Part shown: one piece after another, positions 17,315 to 25,620 of the stretch
How the letters are laid out: each line of letters opens with the position of its first letter
Numbering within the stretch: the first letter of the stretch is position 1
From: Dehalococcoidia bacterium
Lineage (GTDB): Bacteria; Chloroflexota; Dehalococcoidia; Lucifugimonadales; GCA-2712585
Assembly (NCBI GenBank): GCA_002712585.1
Contig: PAUC01000002.1
Span: 44,932-88,366, forward strand
Length of the DNA: 43,435 nt
Reading direction: 5' to 3'
Position numbers and translations under genes: made by a program
Notes under the pieces: generated by a model
Databases searched by the model: none
Told to the model about the DNA's origin: nothing
What the model saw: only the letters and a program-made list of their open reading frames with translations

Positions 17315-18505
17315 ATGCCAATATCTAAAAGAACTACGAAAGCCATAAAAGAAGGTGGATGGATTCGAAGAATGTTTGAGATAGGTATAGAACTGAAAGC
17401 CAAGTATGGGGAAGCTAATGTTTTTGATTTGTCCCTGGGCAACCCTGTAATCGAACCTCCTGCCCTTTTTACAAAAAGGATGAGGGAATTAGCGACAAGC
17501 ACAGTCACGGGAATGCACAGATACATGCCTAATGCAGGATATGTCTCTACAAGGAGCCGTGTCGCAGAACTACTCTCACGCGAGACCTCAATTCCATTCA
17601 CAGCAAACGAAATTGTGATGACATGCGGTGCCGCGGGGGCATTAAATGTGATATTTGAGTCAATATTAAACCCTGGGGACGAAGTCATCATATTCGCACC
17701 ATTCTTCGGGGAATTCACTTATTACATTGAAAATCATCGAGGCAACCCAGTAATAGCACCTACAGATAATAAATTTCACCCAATATTGTCAGCCCTAAAA
17801 CCATTGATAGGCCCTAAAACTCGGGCGGTTTTGATAAATAGTCCAAATAATCCTTCAGGAGCACTATATCCACAATCATTGATAAGAGATTTAGGATCAC
17901 TGCTTGAGAACAAACAGAAAGAACTTCAAAGTGAAATTTTTCTGATAGCCGACGAACCCTATAGACGTATTATATTTGACGGATTGACGTACCCTTTTAT
18001 ATTTCCACATTATGAGACCACAATTGCCGTTCATTCCCATTCTAAAGATCTTGCACTCCCAGGCGAAAGAATCGGCTACATAGCAGTTAATCCTGACTAT
18101 AAGCATAAAGACCAGCTGATAGACGGCTTAACTTTCTGGAATCGTAGTCTGGGATTTGTAAATGCCCCGGCCGTTATACAAACTGCTATAGAGAGTCTCC
18201 AAGGTATTAGCGTGGACATTAAACAATATCAAGAGAAACGGGATTATCTGTACGACGAACTAACATCCTTTGGCTATGATATTGTCAAGCCTCAGGGAGC
18301 ATTTTACATGTATCCCAAAACTCCTATCAATAATGACCTGGAATTCGTACAGGCCCTACAAGAACAGAATGTCCTGGTCGTACCTGGAAGTGGCTTCGGC
18401 ACACCAGGCTATTTCCGCATATCTTACTGCGTAGAGGATAGAATCCTAGAAGGGTCAATAAAAGGCTTCAGGAAAGTTGCTAAGGATTACGCTATATCTC
18501 GGTAA
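17315..18505 (+). CDS. PLP-dependent class I/II aminotransferase
   Basis: This 396-residue fold-type I aminotransferase shows the substrate-arm region DLSLGNP, GAAGALNVIFESIL (cofactor phosphate side), NSPNNPSG, ADEPYRR (Asp213 and Tyr216 to PLP), the Schiff-base Lys244 in SHSKDLALPGERIGY, and a C-terminal FRISYC carrying the carboxylate-binding Arg. It resembles aspartate/aromatic-type aminotransferases, but the amino-acid specificity cannot be fixed. AGGGGG sits about four bases before the ATG. Its 3' end overlaps the convergent carbonic anhydrase gene by 19 bp, so both mRNAs are antisense there. Confidence 0.92.
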   Translation: MPISKRTTKAIKEGGWIRRMFEIGIELKAKYGEANVFDLSLGNPVIEPPALFTKRMRELATSTVTGMHRYMPNAGYVSTRSRVAELLSRETSIPFTANEIVMTCGAAGALNVIFESILNPGDEVIIFAPFFGEFTYYIENHRGNPVIAPTDNKFHPILSALKPLIGPKTRAVLINSPNNPSGALYPQSLIRDLGSLLENKQKELQSEIFLIADEPYRRIIFDGLTYPFIFPHYETTIAVHSHSKDLALPGERIGYIAVNPDYKHKDQLIDGLTFWNRSLGFVNAPAVIQTAIESLQGISVDIKQYQEKRDYLYDELTSFGYDIVKPQGAFYMYPKTPINNDLEFVQALQEQNVLVVPGSGFGTPGYFRISYCVEDRILEGSIKGFRKVAKDYAISR

Positions 18506-19014
18506 TTGGTCCCTAATCCTTGTTTCTTAAACTTCTTCGCATTTAGAGAATAGTTTGAAGCCCAGTAGCTAATACTCTCGTAAGTTTCGGGTTTCATGGG
18601 CTTTATTTTGCCCGGTACCCCTACGACCACAGATTTGTCGGGAATCTTCGTATGCTGGAGTACTACCGCACCAGCTCCTATCACACAGTTATTTCCCACC
18701 TCGGATCCTTCTAAAAGTACCGCATTGACACCAATTAATACGTTATTACCAACTTTTGCACCGTGGATAACTGCTCCGTGCGCGACGACAACGTTATTTC
18801 CGATTTCTAGTAGATCATCTGTATGAAGCACACAATTATCCTGGATATTTGTGTTGGTCCCGACTCGTATTGCCCCGTAATCTGCACGGGCGACGGACCC
18901 AGGCCAAAAACTGGAATTCGCTCCGACAACTACATCACCAACCAGATATGAGGCCTCGCTGATAAAAGCGGTGGGGTGAACTACAGGTGCTTTGCCATCT
19001 AGCTCTCTAATCAC
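18487..19014 (-). CDS. Gamma-class carbonic anhydrase family protein
   Basis: This 175-residue left-handed beta-helix protein has hexapeptide repeats throughout and three zinc-ligand histidines: His64 (CVLHTD), His79 (VVVAHG) and His84 (VIHG). The pattern matches gamma-carbonic anhydrase/YrdA-like trimers. It lacks the acidic proton-shuttle loop of Cam, so activity may be low or different. The start is GTG with AGGGAG six bases upstream; an ATG four bases earlier is out of frame and immediately stopped. A strong terminator for the upstream gene lies just before it, so it is probably transcribed independently. Confidence 0.92.
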   Translation of the reverse strand: MIRELDGKAPVVHPTAFISEASYLVGDVVVGANSSFWPGSVARADYGAIRVGTNTNIQDNCVLHTDDLLEIGNNVVVAHGAVIHGAKVGNNVLIGVNAVLLEGSEVGNNCVIGAGAVVLQHTKIPDKSVVVGVPGKIKPMKPETYESISYWASNYSLNAKKFKKQGLGTNYRDIA

Positions 19015-19049
19015 ACATTACTCCCTACATCACCCTAAATACACGCCTC

Positions 19050-19087
19050 AAAAAGCATATCACCCCCACGGTTAGTGGGGGTGATAT
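19050..19087 (-). terminator. Strong Rho-independent terminator of the secreted-protein gene
   Basis: A perfect 13-bp GC-rich stem (19057-19069 with 19075-19087) with loop GGTTA in plus-strand sense is followed on the minus strand by GCTTTTTG. It lies 27 bases after the stop of the 132-residue secreted protein. It is the clearest intrinsic terminator in the window. Confidence 0.88.
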
Positions 19088-19113
19088 AACCTTTTAGTTT
19101 TCCTAATAAACTA

Positions 19114-19512
19114 CTACTTATGCTCTACTATAGCTAACGGAGCGGTCGTATATGAATCTCCCCTCTTTGCTTGAAGGGTCAGAACGCCACATTCCGCGAC
19201 GTCCATCTTTATATGATCCATGAAACCACCAGTAGCATTGGGTCTACCTGATCCCACGAAGATCTGCCCCTTGGTAGTTCTAAGTGTGATCAATATGATA
19301 TCCCCATCGTCAAATCCAGCTGCCATGGCATCAAATTCGACTGTACCGTGGCAACCTTCCGCCACTACTTTAGGAGGTTCAACTCTCAGCGAAGGTGCTC
19401 TACCCTCAGACGCTGAGCCTCCAGCCATAGCTACGGAGATACCAGCCATTAGCAACAGGACTCCAACTAGTAAGCCTACAATAGTCACTCTGGAATTCAG
19501 GAAGCGCGCCAT
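19114..19512 (-). CDS. Small secreted protein of unknown function
   Basis: I do not recognise a family. The 132-residue product has a basic start (MARFLNSR), a long hydrophobic stretch (about residues 9-28) and an AMA/GG cleavage site near residue 30, so about 100 residues are exported. The mature part is predicted mostly beta strand and has exactly two cysteines (Cys54 in AEGCHG and Cys108 in AECGV), likely a disulfide. Alternating hydrophobic residues such as DIILITLRTT suggest an Ig-like or beta-sandwich fold. A near-perfect AGGAGG precedes the ATG, and it has its own promoter, a structured ~160-nt leader and a strong terminator. This suggests a monocistronic, highly expressed surface or periplasmic protein. 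Confidence 0.8.
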   Translation of the reverse strand: MARFLNSRVTIVGLLVGVLLLMAGISVAMAGGSASEGRAPSLRVEPPKVVAEGCHGTVEFDAMAAGFDDGDIILITLRTTKGQIFVGSGRPNATGGFMDHIKMDVAECGVLTLQAKRGDSYTTAPLAIVEHK

Positions 19513-19673
19513 CTATCCTCCTCCGAATCACTTGTGATTTTCAATCGACTGCCTAAGGATTCGCCATTAGGCGTCTCGTCATCTGTACTTCTCTTCTATG
19601 CTTACTCTCTACGGTCGAGCCTATCCATACTGGCCAATTTTAGTCACATAAAAAGGCTGCCGAAGGTGTAAGC
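19513..19673 (-). promoter_or_regulatory. Long structured 5' leader of the secreted-protein gene
   Basis: Between the predicted transcript start and the ATG lie about 160 untranslated bases. Visible structures are a hairpin GCCTAA-N10-TTAGGC (19551-19556 with 19567-19572) and the dyad AATCAC-TT-GTGATT (19526-19539) just before the AGGAGG. A weaker GCCG/CGGC hairpin sits at the 5' end. No known riboswitch class was recognised. The function may be mRNA stability, translational control or an unlisted RNA element. Confidence 0.4.
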
Positions 19674-19679
19674 GGCGGA

Positions 19680-19709
19680 ATCGTAGCATAGCTAAAAAGA
19701 CGCTGTCAA
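19680..19709 (-). promoter_or_regulatory. Sigma70-type promoter of the secreted-protein gene
   Basis: On the minus strand a perfect TTGACA (19704-19709) is followed by an 18-bp spacer and TGC-TACGAT (-10 at 19680-19685), an extended -10. This is among the best promoters in the window. Confidence 0.65.
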
Positions 19710-19784
19710 GTAAATACAGGCACGTTTAAACAAGTATACGACAGGTTTTATTCTCTTATTGTCTCCCTATTTACTAAACCCTGG

Positions 19785-20762
19785 TCAATCTATACAAGAT
19801 TGCCTTACAAAAAGTCTCTTCAGCACACCTATTTCTTCAGACGTGATTTTCTTGGCATCGACAGCCGCAACGTGTTCTAAAAGTTCGGCTCTGTTAGCAA
19901 TATTCCCGAGTGCGGAGAGAATTGACACCTGATTAAGATGAACATTTACCTCAAACTGGGTGCTAGTAATCTCAAAGTGATCATACAGGAGTTTATGATC
20001 ACTCGAGTCCCAATTTTTAATTTCCATCTCCTTTATCTTTAGATCAGCTTCAACAAATCTCACATCACAATCGGTAGCTCCATAATGAGCTTCCTGCGGA
20101 TTTTGCATCATTGCATTAGACAGTCTTGCTATCAATCCCGTTTTCTTTTCCTCTGCTAGCGATAATATTTTGTTGTCCTGTTCATAATCAAAAATATTAA
20201 ATGGCACTTGCAGAGCTGCAACATTGGTTCTATTTAATAGCCCTAGCACACCCATCTCAAAATCGACATCTTGCGTTATGGCAGCACCGTAATGCCTAAT
20301 TTTCCCCTCGGCTACTAGATCATCTAGTAACATAAACAACTCGGAAGTGCATGCCACATCATTAGGTGGATCGTGGATTTGGTAAAGGTCTATATAGTCA
20401 GTCTTCAACCTACGAAGGCTCCACTCGCACGCAGACCTGACAAAGTGCTTATCAAACCGCTGGAGAGGTCTATCAAGATTAAGGAGCGACTGCATATCAT
20501 GAAGATCGTACCCAAATTTTATGCCAATAATGACGTCATGCCGGTTTTTTTTAAAAGCCTTAGACAAAAGCTCCTCTCCATACCCTTGCCCATAAACATC
20601 GGCCATATCAAAAAAATTAATGCCAAGATGGAACGCCTCTTCCAACAGCCTGATCCGCTTCCTTTCTTCCATAGCATTTCGCCAATCTGAACCGACTGTC
20701 AAGCCATCAAATCCAACACCTGAAAATTCCAGATCTGTTCCTGGCAATCTTCTATATTTCAT
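19785..20762 (-). CDS. Aldo/keto reductase family protein
   Basis: This 325-residue (alpha/beta)8 NAD(P)H oxidoreductase has the AKR catalytic tetrad visible as Asp52 (NFFDMAD), Tyr57 (VYGQG), Lys82 (IGIKFGYD) and His130 (LYQIHDPP). The N-terminal MKYRRLPGTDLEFSGVGFD is typical of the YajO/YdhF-like group. Its ATG directly follows the stop of the upstream DUF1802 gene (TAA-ATG), so the two are translationally linked. The C-terminal cofactor-binding region is less conserved than usual, lacking an obvious phosphate-binding R/K motif, so cofactor preference is uncertain. Confidence 0.88.
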   Translation of the reverse strand: MKYRRLPGTDLEFSGVGFDGLTVGSDWRNAMEERKRIRLLEEAFHLGINFFDMADVYGQGYGEELLSKAFKKNRHDVIIGIKFGYDLHDMQSLLNLDRPLQRFDKHFVRSACEWSLRRLKTDYIDLYQIHDPPNDVACTSELFMLLDDLVAEGKIRHYGAAITQDVDFEMGVLGLLNRTNVAALQVPFNIFDYEQDNKILSLAEEKKTGLIARLSNAMMQNPQEAHYGATDCDVRFVEADLKIKEMEIKNWDSSDHKLLYDHFEITSTQFEVNVHLNQVSILSALGNIANRAELLEHVAAVDAKKITSEEIGVLKRLFVRQSCID

Positions 20763-21371
20763 TTATCTACCTATAACATTAGGCTCGAAAACTTGGCCAG
20801 TGACATCCAAGAAACAACTCAATTCCCCAATCTTTTTATCAAATGACTCATCATCCAGTGCAAGGGTGCTTTCTTCTAATAACACATCAGTTTCAAGCGA
20901 TACCCATGACCTACATCCTCCATATGTCTCCGAGTATGGAATACTTTGGGGGTTGGCTAGACGATAAACACGCAAACATATTACATAAAGTGGAGATCTC
21001 GGCTTCCATCGGACCTTTTTAACAATGTAATCCTTCTCCCATATATGAAACGGATTTAACCTTTCAACAACATCGGCTTCCGTTATTTTTAAAACCTTGT
21101 GGATACGAGCCCATGAATTGAAATTCACGGTGTCTCCTACTGGATCAGGCTTGACAATACTATTTCTGAACTCCCTCTTCAAAAGCTGGTCTCTTTGATG
21201 TTCATATGTCGGATAGAGAAGAAAATCCCGATACGGTAACGAAAATTCTCTTCCATGTTCACGGATTCCACCTTTTCTAAGGAGAAAAATTAATCTCCCA
21301 GTTTCAAGAGCATTAATAACCACAGCCCATTCCTTCAAACCGATATTAGACATAGACGATGACATCGTCAT
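20763..21371 (-). CDS. DUF1802 family protein
   Basis: The 202-residue protein matches the DUF1802 pattern I know from cyanobacteria and Chloroflexi: an N-terminal LKEWAVVINAL, GRLIFLLRKGGI, EFSLPYRDFLLYPTYEHQ, and a middle VVERLNPFHIW segment. Its function is not established. I start at ATG 21371 because GGGAG lies four to five bases upstream and the product begins just before the conserved block; the longer frame from 21455 adds 28 residues without support. It is directly joined to the aldo/keto reductase gene downstream. Confidence 0.75.
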   Translation of the reverse strand: MTMSSSMSNIGLKEWAVVINALETGRLIFLLRKGGIREHGREFSLPYRDFLLYPTYEHQRDQLLKREFRNSIVKPDPVGDTVNFNSWARIHKVLKITEADVVERLNPFHIWEKDYIVKKVRWKPRSPLYVICLRVYRLANPQSIPYSETYGGCRSWVSLETDVLLEESTLALDDESFDKKIGELSCFLDVTGQVFEPNVIGR

Positions 21372-21489
21372 ATTCTCCCTTTCCTCGAGTATCTTTTTCG
21401 GATTCATGCCTTGATCAACACATATTGCTAAAAGGGGAACAGAAGCTCTTTCCAAGAATACATTAAATTATACCCCACAGTTCTTATAT

Positions 21490-22707
21490 TCAATGTTCAA
21501 GTTCAGCTTCCTGTTGGAATTCTTCATACGTAGAAAATTTCCTGATCTCCCTTATAAAATCACCAACAGAGGTAAAAGATTGTCGATATCTAATTACTTC
21601 GTCCCTAATTGGACTAATCGACGCAGGATTATCTCCGTAAGACCCATAGAAAGCAAAATATGCCTGATTTAGCTTACGTATATAGAAACCTTCGTTTTCA
21701 AATATCAAACGGCGATCTTCCATATACGTTTCAGCTTGATCCACCATGCCATCGGATAGCATTTCTTCCACAATCAATCGCGTATGTCTCATCTCGTACT
21801 TAAAATCAAACTCATTATTGTGTGTCGGGTCGCTGTCATGTTTCGCAATCATGATCTCTTCATTATTGCCTAACGCCTGAAAAACATGGTCTCCTATCTC
21901 ATCTCCTGCAAGACTTGCTGCTGTTTCATTTAAAGTAGTCATGTTTGAATCCCTCCAATAATTACTTCCTAATGAGTGGAAAAACCAATACTGATGGAGC
22001 CATTCGTGGACTAAAGAACGTAAACTTCTCCTAATCCCTTGAGATGGGGGAACTATGCTCGGGTACGTCGCTATACCTCCAATGCCAGTGATCAAGGCAG
22101 ACACGTTATGATCTAGCATAAGACCTCTTTCCAGTTCATCTATGGTTGTCGGACTCAACCTGGGACTTAACGTAAGTGTCATAGATCGCTCAATTTTATC
22201 TCTAGGTGAAACAACCAAAACATTTGGTGCATTGGAAAAATCTACATCTACTGGAGGCCATAAAAACCCCAGCCTAGATTCCAAACCATAACTAGATAAA
22301 ACCATGCTAACTATACCCTCTATATAATCCTCCACTAACGGTTTAAGTTTCGATTGACTTTCATGGAGACTAGCGATCTGCGAAGTTGAACTTGTGTTTG
22401 ATGAACCACTTGATGATGTTTCCTGAACCACTCTGGTCTTTTCAGGTATTTTCTCCAGCTTATATATTTTATGGCTTATATCGAAAAAGGGTACTAGAAA
22501 ACCGTCACTCTGGGCGTTCGATTTGTCGAACGTTAAAGCAGCTTTGACCTTATATATCCATTTGCCCCAAAGGTGAGTAGCCTCCCACGAACCCAAATTC
22601 CATCTGTAGTCAGCTACGTCCTCCTCAATAGGGGAGATCGAAAAACCGCCCTTTGATATTGGGAAAAGTATGAAAACCAACAATATCAATAAACACAATT
22701 TTAACAA
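21490..22707 (-). CDS. Predicted secreted or membrane-anchored HEXXH metalloprotease
   Basis: The family is not recognised. The 405-residue product starts with a hydrophobic segment (MLKLCLLILLVFILF, residues 1-15) typical of a signal peptide or anchor. A Ser/Thr-rich linker spans about residues 94-110. A zinc motif HEWLH (His234, Glu235, His238) is followed by LNETAASLAGDE, whose Glu261 lies at gluzincin-like distance and would be the third ligand. The motif context VHEWLHQYWFFHSLG suggests an aminopeptidase- or DUF-type metallopeptidase. The start is TTG with no clear ribosome site, and an upstream in-frame TGA prevents a longer start. It is divergent from the EF-G-like gene. Confidence 0.7.
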   Translation of the reverse strand: MLKLCLLILLVFILFPISKGGFSISPIEEDVADYRWNLGSWEATHLWGKWIYKVKAALTFDKSNAQSDGFLVPFFDISHKIYKLEKIPEKTRVVQETSSSGSSNTSSTSQIASLHESQSKLKPLVEDYIEGIVSMVLSSYGLESRLGFLWPPVDVDFSNAPNVLVVSPRDKIERSMTLTLSPRLSPTTIDELERGLMLDHNVSALITGIGGIATYPSIVPPSQGIRRSLRSLVHEWLHQYWFFHSLGSNYWRDSNMTTLNETAASLAGDEIGDHVFQALGNNEEIMIAKHDSDPTHNNEFDFKYEMRHTRLIVEEMLSDGMVDQAETYMEDRRLIFENEGFYIRKLNQAYFAFYGSYGDNPASISPIRDEVIRYRQSFTSVGDFIREIRKFSTYEEFQQEAELEH

Positions 22708-22913
22708 CGTGGGGTTCTGTCCACATCAAATCTTTTTTATCAAGCTATCACTTGGATCATCAGTCTCATTATATATAAAAACTTTGCTTGATTTGCTACC
22801 ACCCTATCGATCTCCATTGATAGAGAACACCCTTTGGGCTAAGATAGATGGTATCTATTGGGCTAAAATTGAATAGGGTTTAACGGCAGCTGAAATTTCC
22901 TTGGGAGACTAAA
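22708..22913. promoter_or_regulatory. Divergent promoter region (metalloprotease / EF-G-like)
   Basis: For the plus strand, TTGATA (22817-22822), a 17-bp spacer and TAAGAT (22840-22845) form a reasonable promoter about 65 bases before the EF-G ATG. TTGGGCTAA occurs twice, about 24 bases apart, the second copy followed by AAAT. For the minus strand a perfect TATAAT lies at 22768-22773 without a clear -35. Confidence 0.45.
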
Positions 22914-24920
22914 ATGCCAACACATGATATAGACAAAATTCGAAACGTCGTCCTAATCGGACATAGTGGATCGGGTAAGACATCTTTAGCTGAGTCCATT
23001 CTATTCCACACCAAGTCCATCTCACGTATGGGTACTGTAGAATCTGGAAACACTGTATCAGACCACGAACCTGAGGAAGCAAAAAGGGTATCAAGTATTC
23101 AAACCAGCATTATTCCTTGTAAGGTCAAAGAGCACAAAATCAATTTCTTAGATACTCCTGGGTATGACGACTTCCGAGGAGAGGTCCTTCCTGGACTACG
23201 GATCACCGAATCAGCGGTTATCGTAGTCAGTGCCACAGCCGGCGTGGAAGTAGGTACAGAAACATCCTGGAACCTATGCGAAAACCAGCGTATCCCCAGA
23301 ATAGTTTTTATCAACAAGCTTGACCGTGAAAATGCTGAGTTTGAACGATCTCTAGCCAGTATTGAGTCATCTTTGGGAAGAAAATGTGTTCCATTTCAAA
23401 TACCCATAGGAGAAGCAGAAACTTTTCAGGGCGTAATAGATCTCATTGGCGCTGATGCAAACATACCAGACGACTTAAAACCGGGAGTAGAAACGGCAAA
23501 AAGCCGACTTGTAGAAGCAGCGGCGGAAAATGACGACGACCTAGCGACGAAATACCTGGAAGGCGATGTGTTAACTCCAGGTGAAATCTCTCGTGCTCTT
23601 GCTAGTGCCGTGAGGACGGGGGATTTAGTTCCGGTGTTGATCGGATCCGCTATTCAAAGTAAAGGCATAGATCAACTGATTTCAGCTATAACCACTTATC
23701 TACCTTCACCTCAAAAGGACTCAAATGAACCAATTGTTCCTAGTAATCCACTCTCTGCCATAGTATTTAAAACAAGCGCAGATCCATTTGTTGGCAAATT
23801 GAGTATTTTCAGAGTATACGACGGCAGTTTATCAAGCAATTCGGAGGTTTGGAACGCAACCAAAGAGCAATCCGAACGAATAGGCCAAGTTTTCCATCTT
23901 CAGGGTAAAACCCAACAAAATTCAAATGAAATCGGTCCTGGGGACATTGGAGCAGTCGCAAAATTAACTCATACAACTACTAATGACACCCTGTGTGAAA
24001 AAGGGAATCCTAGGGAATTAGATCAGATACACTTCCCGGTAGGATTTTACACTATGGCTGTAAGTCCAAAATCAAAAGCAGACGTAGACAAAATGTCTTC
24101 TTCCCTATCTCGTATAATCGAGGAGGATCCTAGCCTAACCTTATCTCGAGAATCTTCCACCAACGAAACATTGCTATCAGGCATGGGTGACGTTCATTTA
24201 GAGATCACAACTGACAAGATACGGAGAAAGTTTGGGACAGAGCTTAGCCTAGAACTTCCTCAGGTCCCATACAAAGAAACCATAACAACAGCATCCAAAG
24301 CAGAGTATAAACACAAGAAGCAATCCGGAGGGCATGGTCAATACGGGCACGTTCTTCTGAGATTAGAGCCTGCTGAAAGAAATAGTGGATTCGAATTCGT
24401 ACAAGAAGTGGTAGGTGGGGCTGTGCCAAGAGAATATATACCAGCAGTGGAAAAAGGAGTCGTGAAAGCCCTGGAAGAAGGTTCTTTAGCCGGGTATCCA
24501 GTTGTAGACGTAAAAGTAGTCCTCTATCACGGTAGCTATCACGATGTAGATTCTTCTGGAATGGCGTTTGAAATAGCTGGTTCACAAGCCTTCAAAAAAG
24601 GCATGACTGAAGGCAGGCCTACACTACTGGAACCTATAATGAGGGTATATATCCGGGTCCCAGATGACTACACTGGAGAGATTATTGGAGACATTAATGG
24701 AAAGCGGGGTAGGATCATCGGCATGATCCCAGAAGAAGGTTTGACTACGGTAGAAGCAGATATGCCTCAATCTGAAATGCTTAGGTATAACAGTGACCTA
24801 CGTTCTTTAACTGGTGGACGAGCTAGCTATAAAATGGATTTTAGCCACTACGAACCCGTACCTCCCTTGATAGGGCAGAAAGTAATAGAAAATATACAGA
24901 ATATAAAAGCTGCGACCTAA
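22914..24920 (+). CDS. Elongation factor G-like translational GTPase (EF-G2 type)
   Basis: This 668-residue protein has the five-domain EF-G layout. G-domain motifs are GHSGSGKT (residues 16-23), FLDTPGYDDF and INKLDREN. The C-terminal half has KKQSGGHGQYGHVLLRLEP (domain IV) and GRIIGMIPEEG (domain V). It is shorter than canonical EF-G (about 690-700), and the switch I region (EEAKRVSSIQTS) departs from canonical EF-G, fitting the EF-G-like subfamily. A canonical fusA would normally lie near rpsL/rpsG, so this is probably the second paralogue, acting in translocation, recycling or ribosome rescue. GGGAG precedes the ATG. Confidence 0.9.
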   Translation: MPTHDIDKIRNVVLIGHSGSGKTSLAESILFHTKSISRMGTVESGNTVSDHEPEEAKRVSSIQTSIIPCKVKEHKINFLDTPGYDDFRGEVLPGLRITESAVIVVSATAGVEVGTETSWNLCENQRIPRIVFINKLDRENAEFERSLASIESSLGRKCVPFQIPIGEAETFQGVIDLIGADANIPDDLKPGVETAKSRLVEAAAENDDDLATKYLEGDVLTPGEISRALASAVRTGDLVPVLIGSAIQSKGIDQLISAITTYLPSPQKDSNEPIVPSNPLSAIVFKTSADPFVGKLSIFRVYDGSLSSNSEVWNATKEQSERIGQVFHLQGKTQQNSNEIGPGDIGAVAKLTHTTTNDTLCEKGNPRELDQIHFPVGFYTMAVSPKSKADVDKMSSSLSRIIEEDPSLTLSRESSTNETLLSGMGDVHLEITTDKIRRKFGTELSLELPQVPYKETITTASKAEYKHKKQSGGHGQYGHVLLRLEPAERNSGFEFVQEVVGGAVPREYIPAVEKGVVKALEEGSLAGYPVVDVKVVLYHGSYHDVDSSGMAFEIAGSQAFKKGMTEGRPTLLEPIMRVYIRVPDDYTGEIIGDINGKRGRIIGMIPEEGLTTVEADMPQSEMLRYNSDLRSLTGGRASYKMDFSHYEPVPPLIGQKVIENIQNIKAAT

Positions 24921-24925
24921 CAGAG

Positions 24926-25351
24926 TTGGAACCAAAAGTTATTTCGCTTCAAGTTTCTCCTGCACATAGGACGCGTATGGCGTTTCTTGGTAATATGAAA
25001 GTGGTGGCAAACAAAGGTATCGAAGGCGACCATCATTTTGGAAAAACCATCTCACGCCAGGTTTTATTAATGGATGACAAGAGTTTAATGGCTTTTGGCC
25101 TTGAACCTGGTCAAATCAGGGAAAATATCACTATAAGTGGTATGGACATCCATGGGCTACCTTCTGGCCATAAACTAGATATCGGCGAGGCCACACTAGA
25201 AATAACTGGTCATTGCAAACCATGTAGTCGCATGGACGAACTTAGACCGGGTCTCCAAGTCAAAATTAACAAAAGGCGCGGTATGCTTTGCAAGGTAATT
25301 AAAACCGGCATCATTAACATAGGCGACCCAGTTGCTAGATTAGATGACTAG
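24926..25351 (+). CDS. MOSC domain protein
   Basis: The 141-residue protein is a standalone MOSC (molybdenum cofactor sulfurase C-terminal) domain. It shows KGIEGDHHFG near residue 30, the REN motif in GQIRENITISG, and GHCKPC with Cys97 and Cys100; the Cys is conserved in the family. MOSC domains handle Moco or metal-sulfur transfer or bind small thiolated substrates. The start is TTG five bases after the EF-G-like stop, so it is probably co-translated with that gene; the functional link is obscure. Confidence 0.85.
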   Translation: MEPKVISLQVSPAHRTRMAFLGNMKVVANKGIEGDHHFGKTISRQVLLMDDKSLMAFGLEPGQIRENITISGMDIHGLPSGHKLDIGEATLEITGHCKPCSRMDELRPGLQVKINKRRGMLCKVIKTGIINIGDPVARLDD

Positions 25352-25373
25352 GGCTAATTACTTTAATCAGCCC
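25351..25373. terminator. Possible bidirectional terminator hairpin
   Basis: GGGCTAATTA and TAATCAGCCC form a stem with one mismatch and a 3-base loop, directly at the MOSC stop and between convergent genes. There is no clear T-run on either strand, so it is tentative. Confidence 0.35.
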
Positions 25374-25409
25374 TCAAATTCATGCGAATTTATCATGATT
25401 CCCTGGCGG

Positions 25410-25586
25410 TCAATTATTGTGAGATTTGGCAACAAACCACATACCTGCTACGACGAAAATGCCACCTAGAATCCCAAACAACCATTCTTCATCTAAAAAG
25501 GCCCTATACAAGGAATAAAACCCCAGACAAAGACCACCTATACCCAGAACACACCACACAAGAAGTTTTCCCAAATGTCGTTCCAT
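25410..25586 (-). CDS. Small two-helix membrane protein (58 residues)
   Basis: This was found by translating the gap after gltX by hand. The 58-residue frame begins MERHLGKLLVWCVLGIGG and has two hydrophobic segments, about residues 8-25 and 36-53, separated by a short charged hairpin (RAFLDEEW). It ends in KSHNN. The topology is that of a small integral membrane protein of unknown role. It lies 34 bases after the gltX stop on the same strand, with no strong ribosome site, so coupling to gltX transcription is probable. The overlapping plus-strand frame at 25382 lacks protein character. Confidence 0.6.
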   Translation of the reverse strand: MERHLGKLLVWCVLGIGGLCLGFYSLYRAFLDEEWLFGILGGIFVVAGMWFVAKSHNN

Positions 25587-25620
25587 ATAACTAACTTCTA
25601 ACCATCACAAAGTTGAATGT

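Noticed and set aside
25382-25594. Plus-strand 70-residue ORF after MOSC
   Set aside because: It has no ribosome site and no domain-like sequence, and it overlaps a better membrane-protein frame on the other strand.
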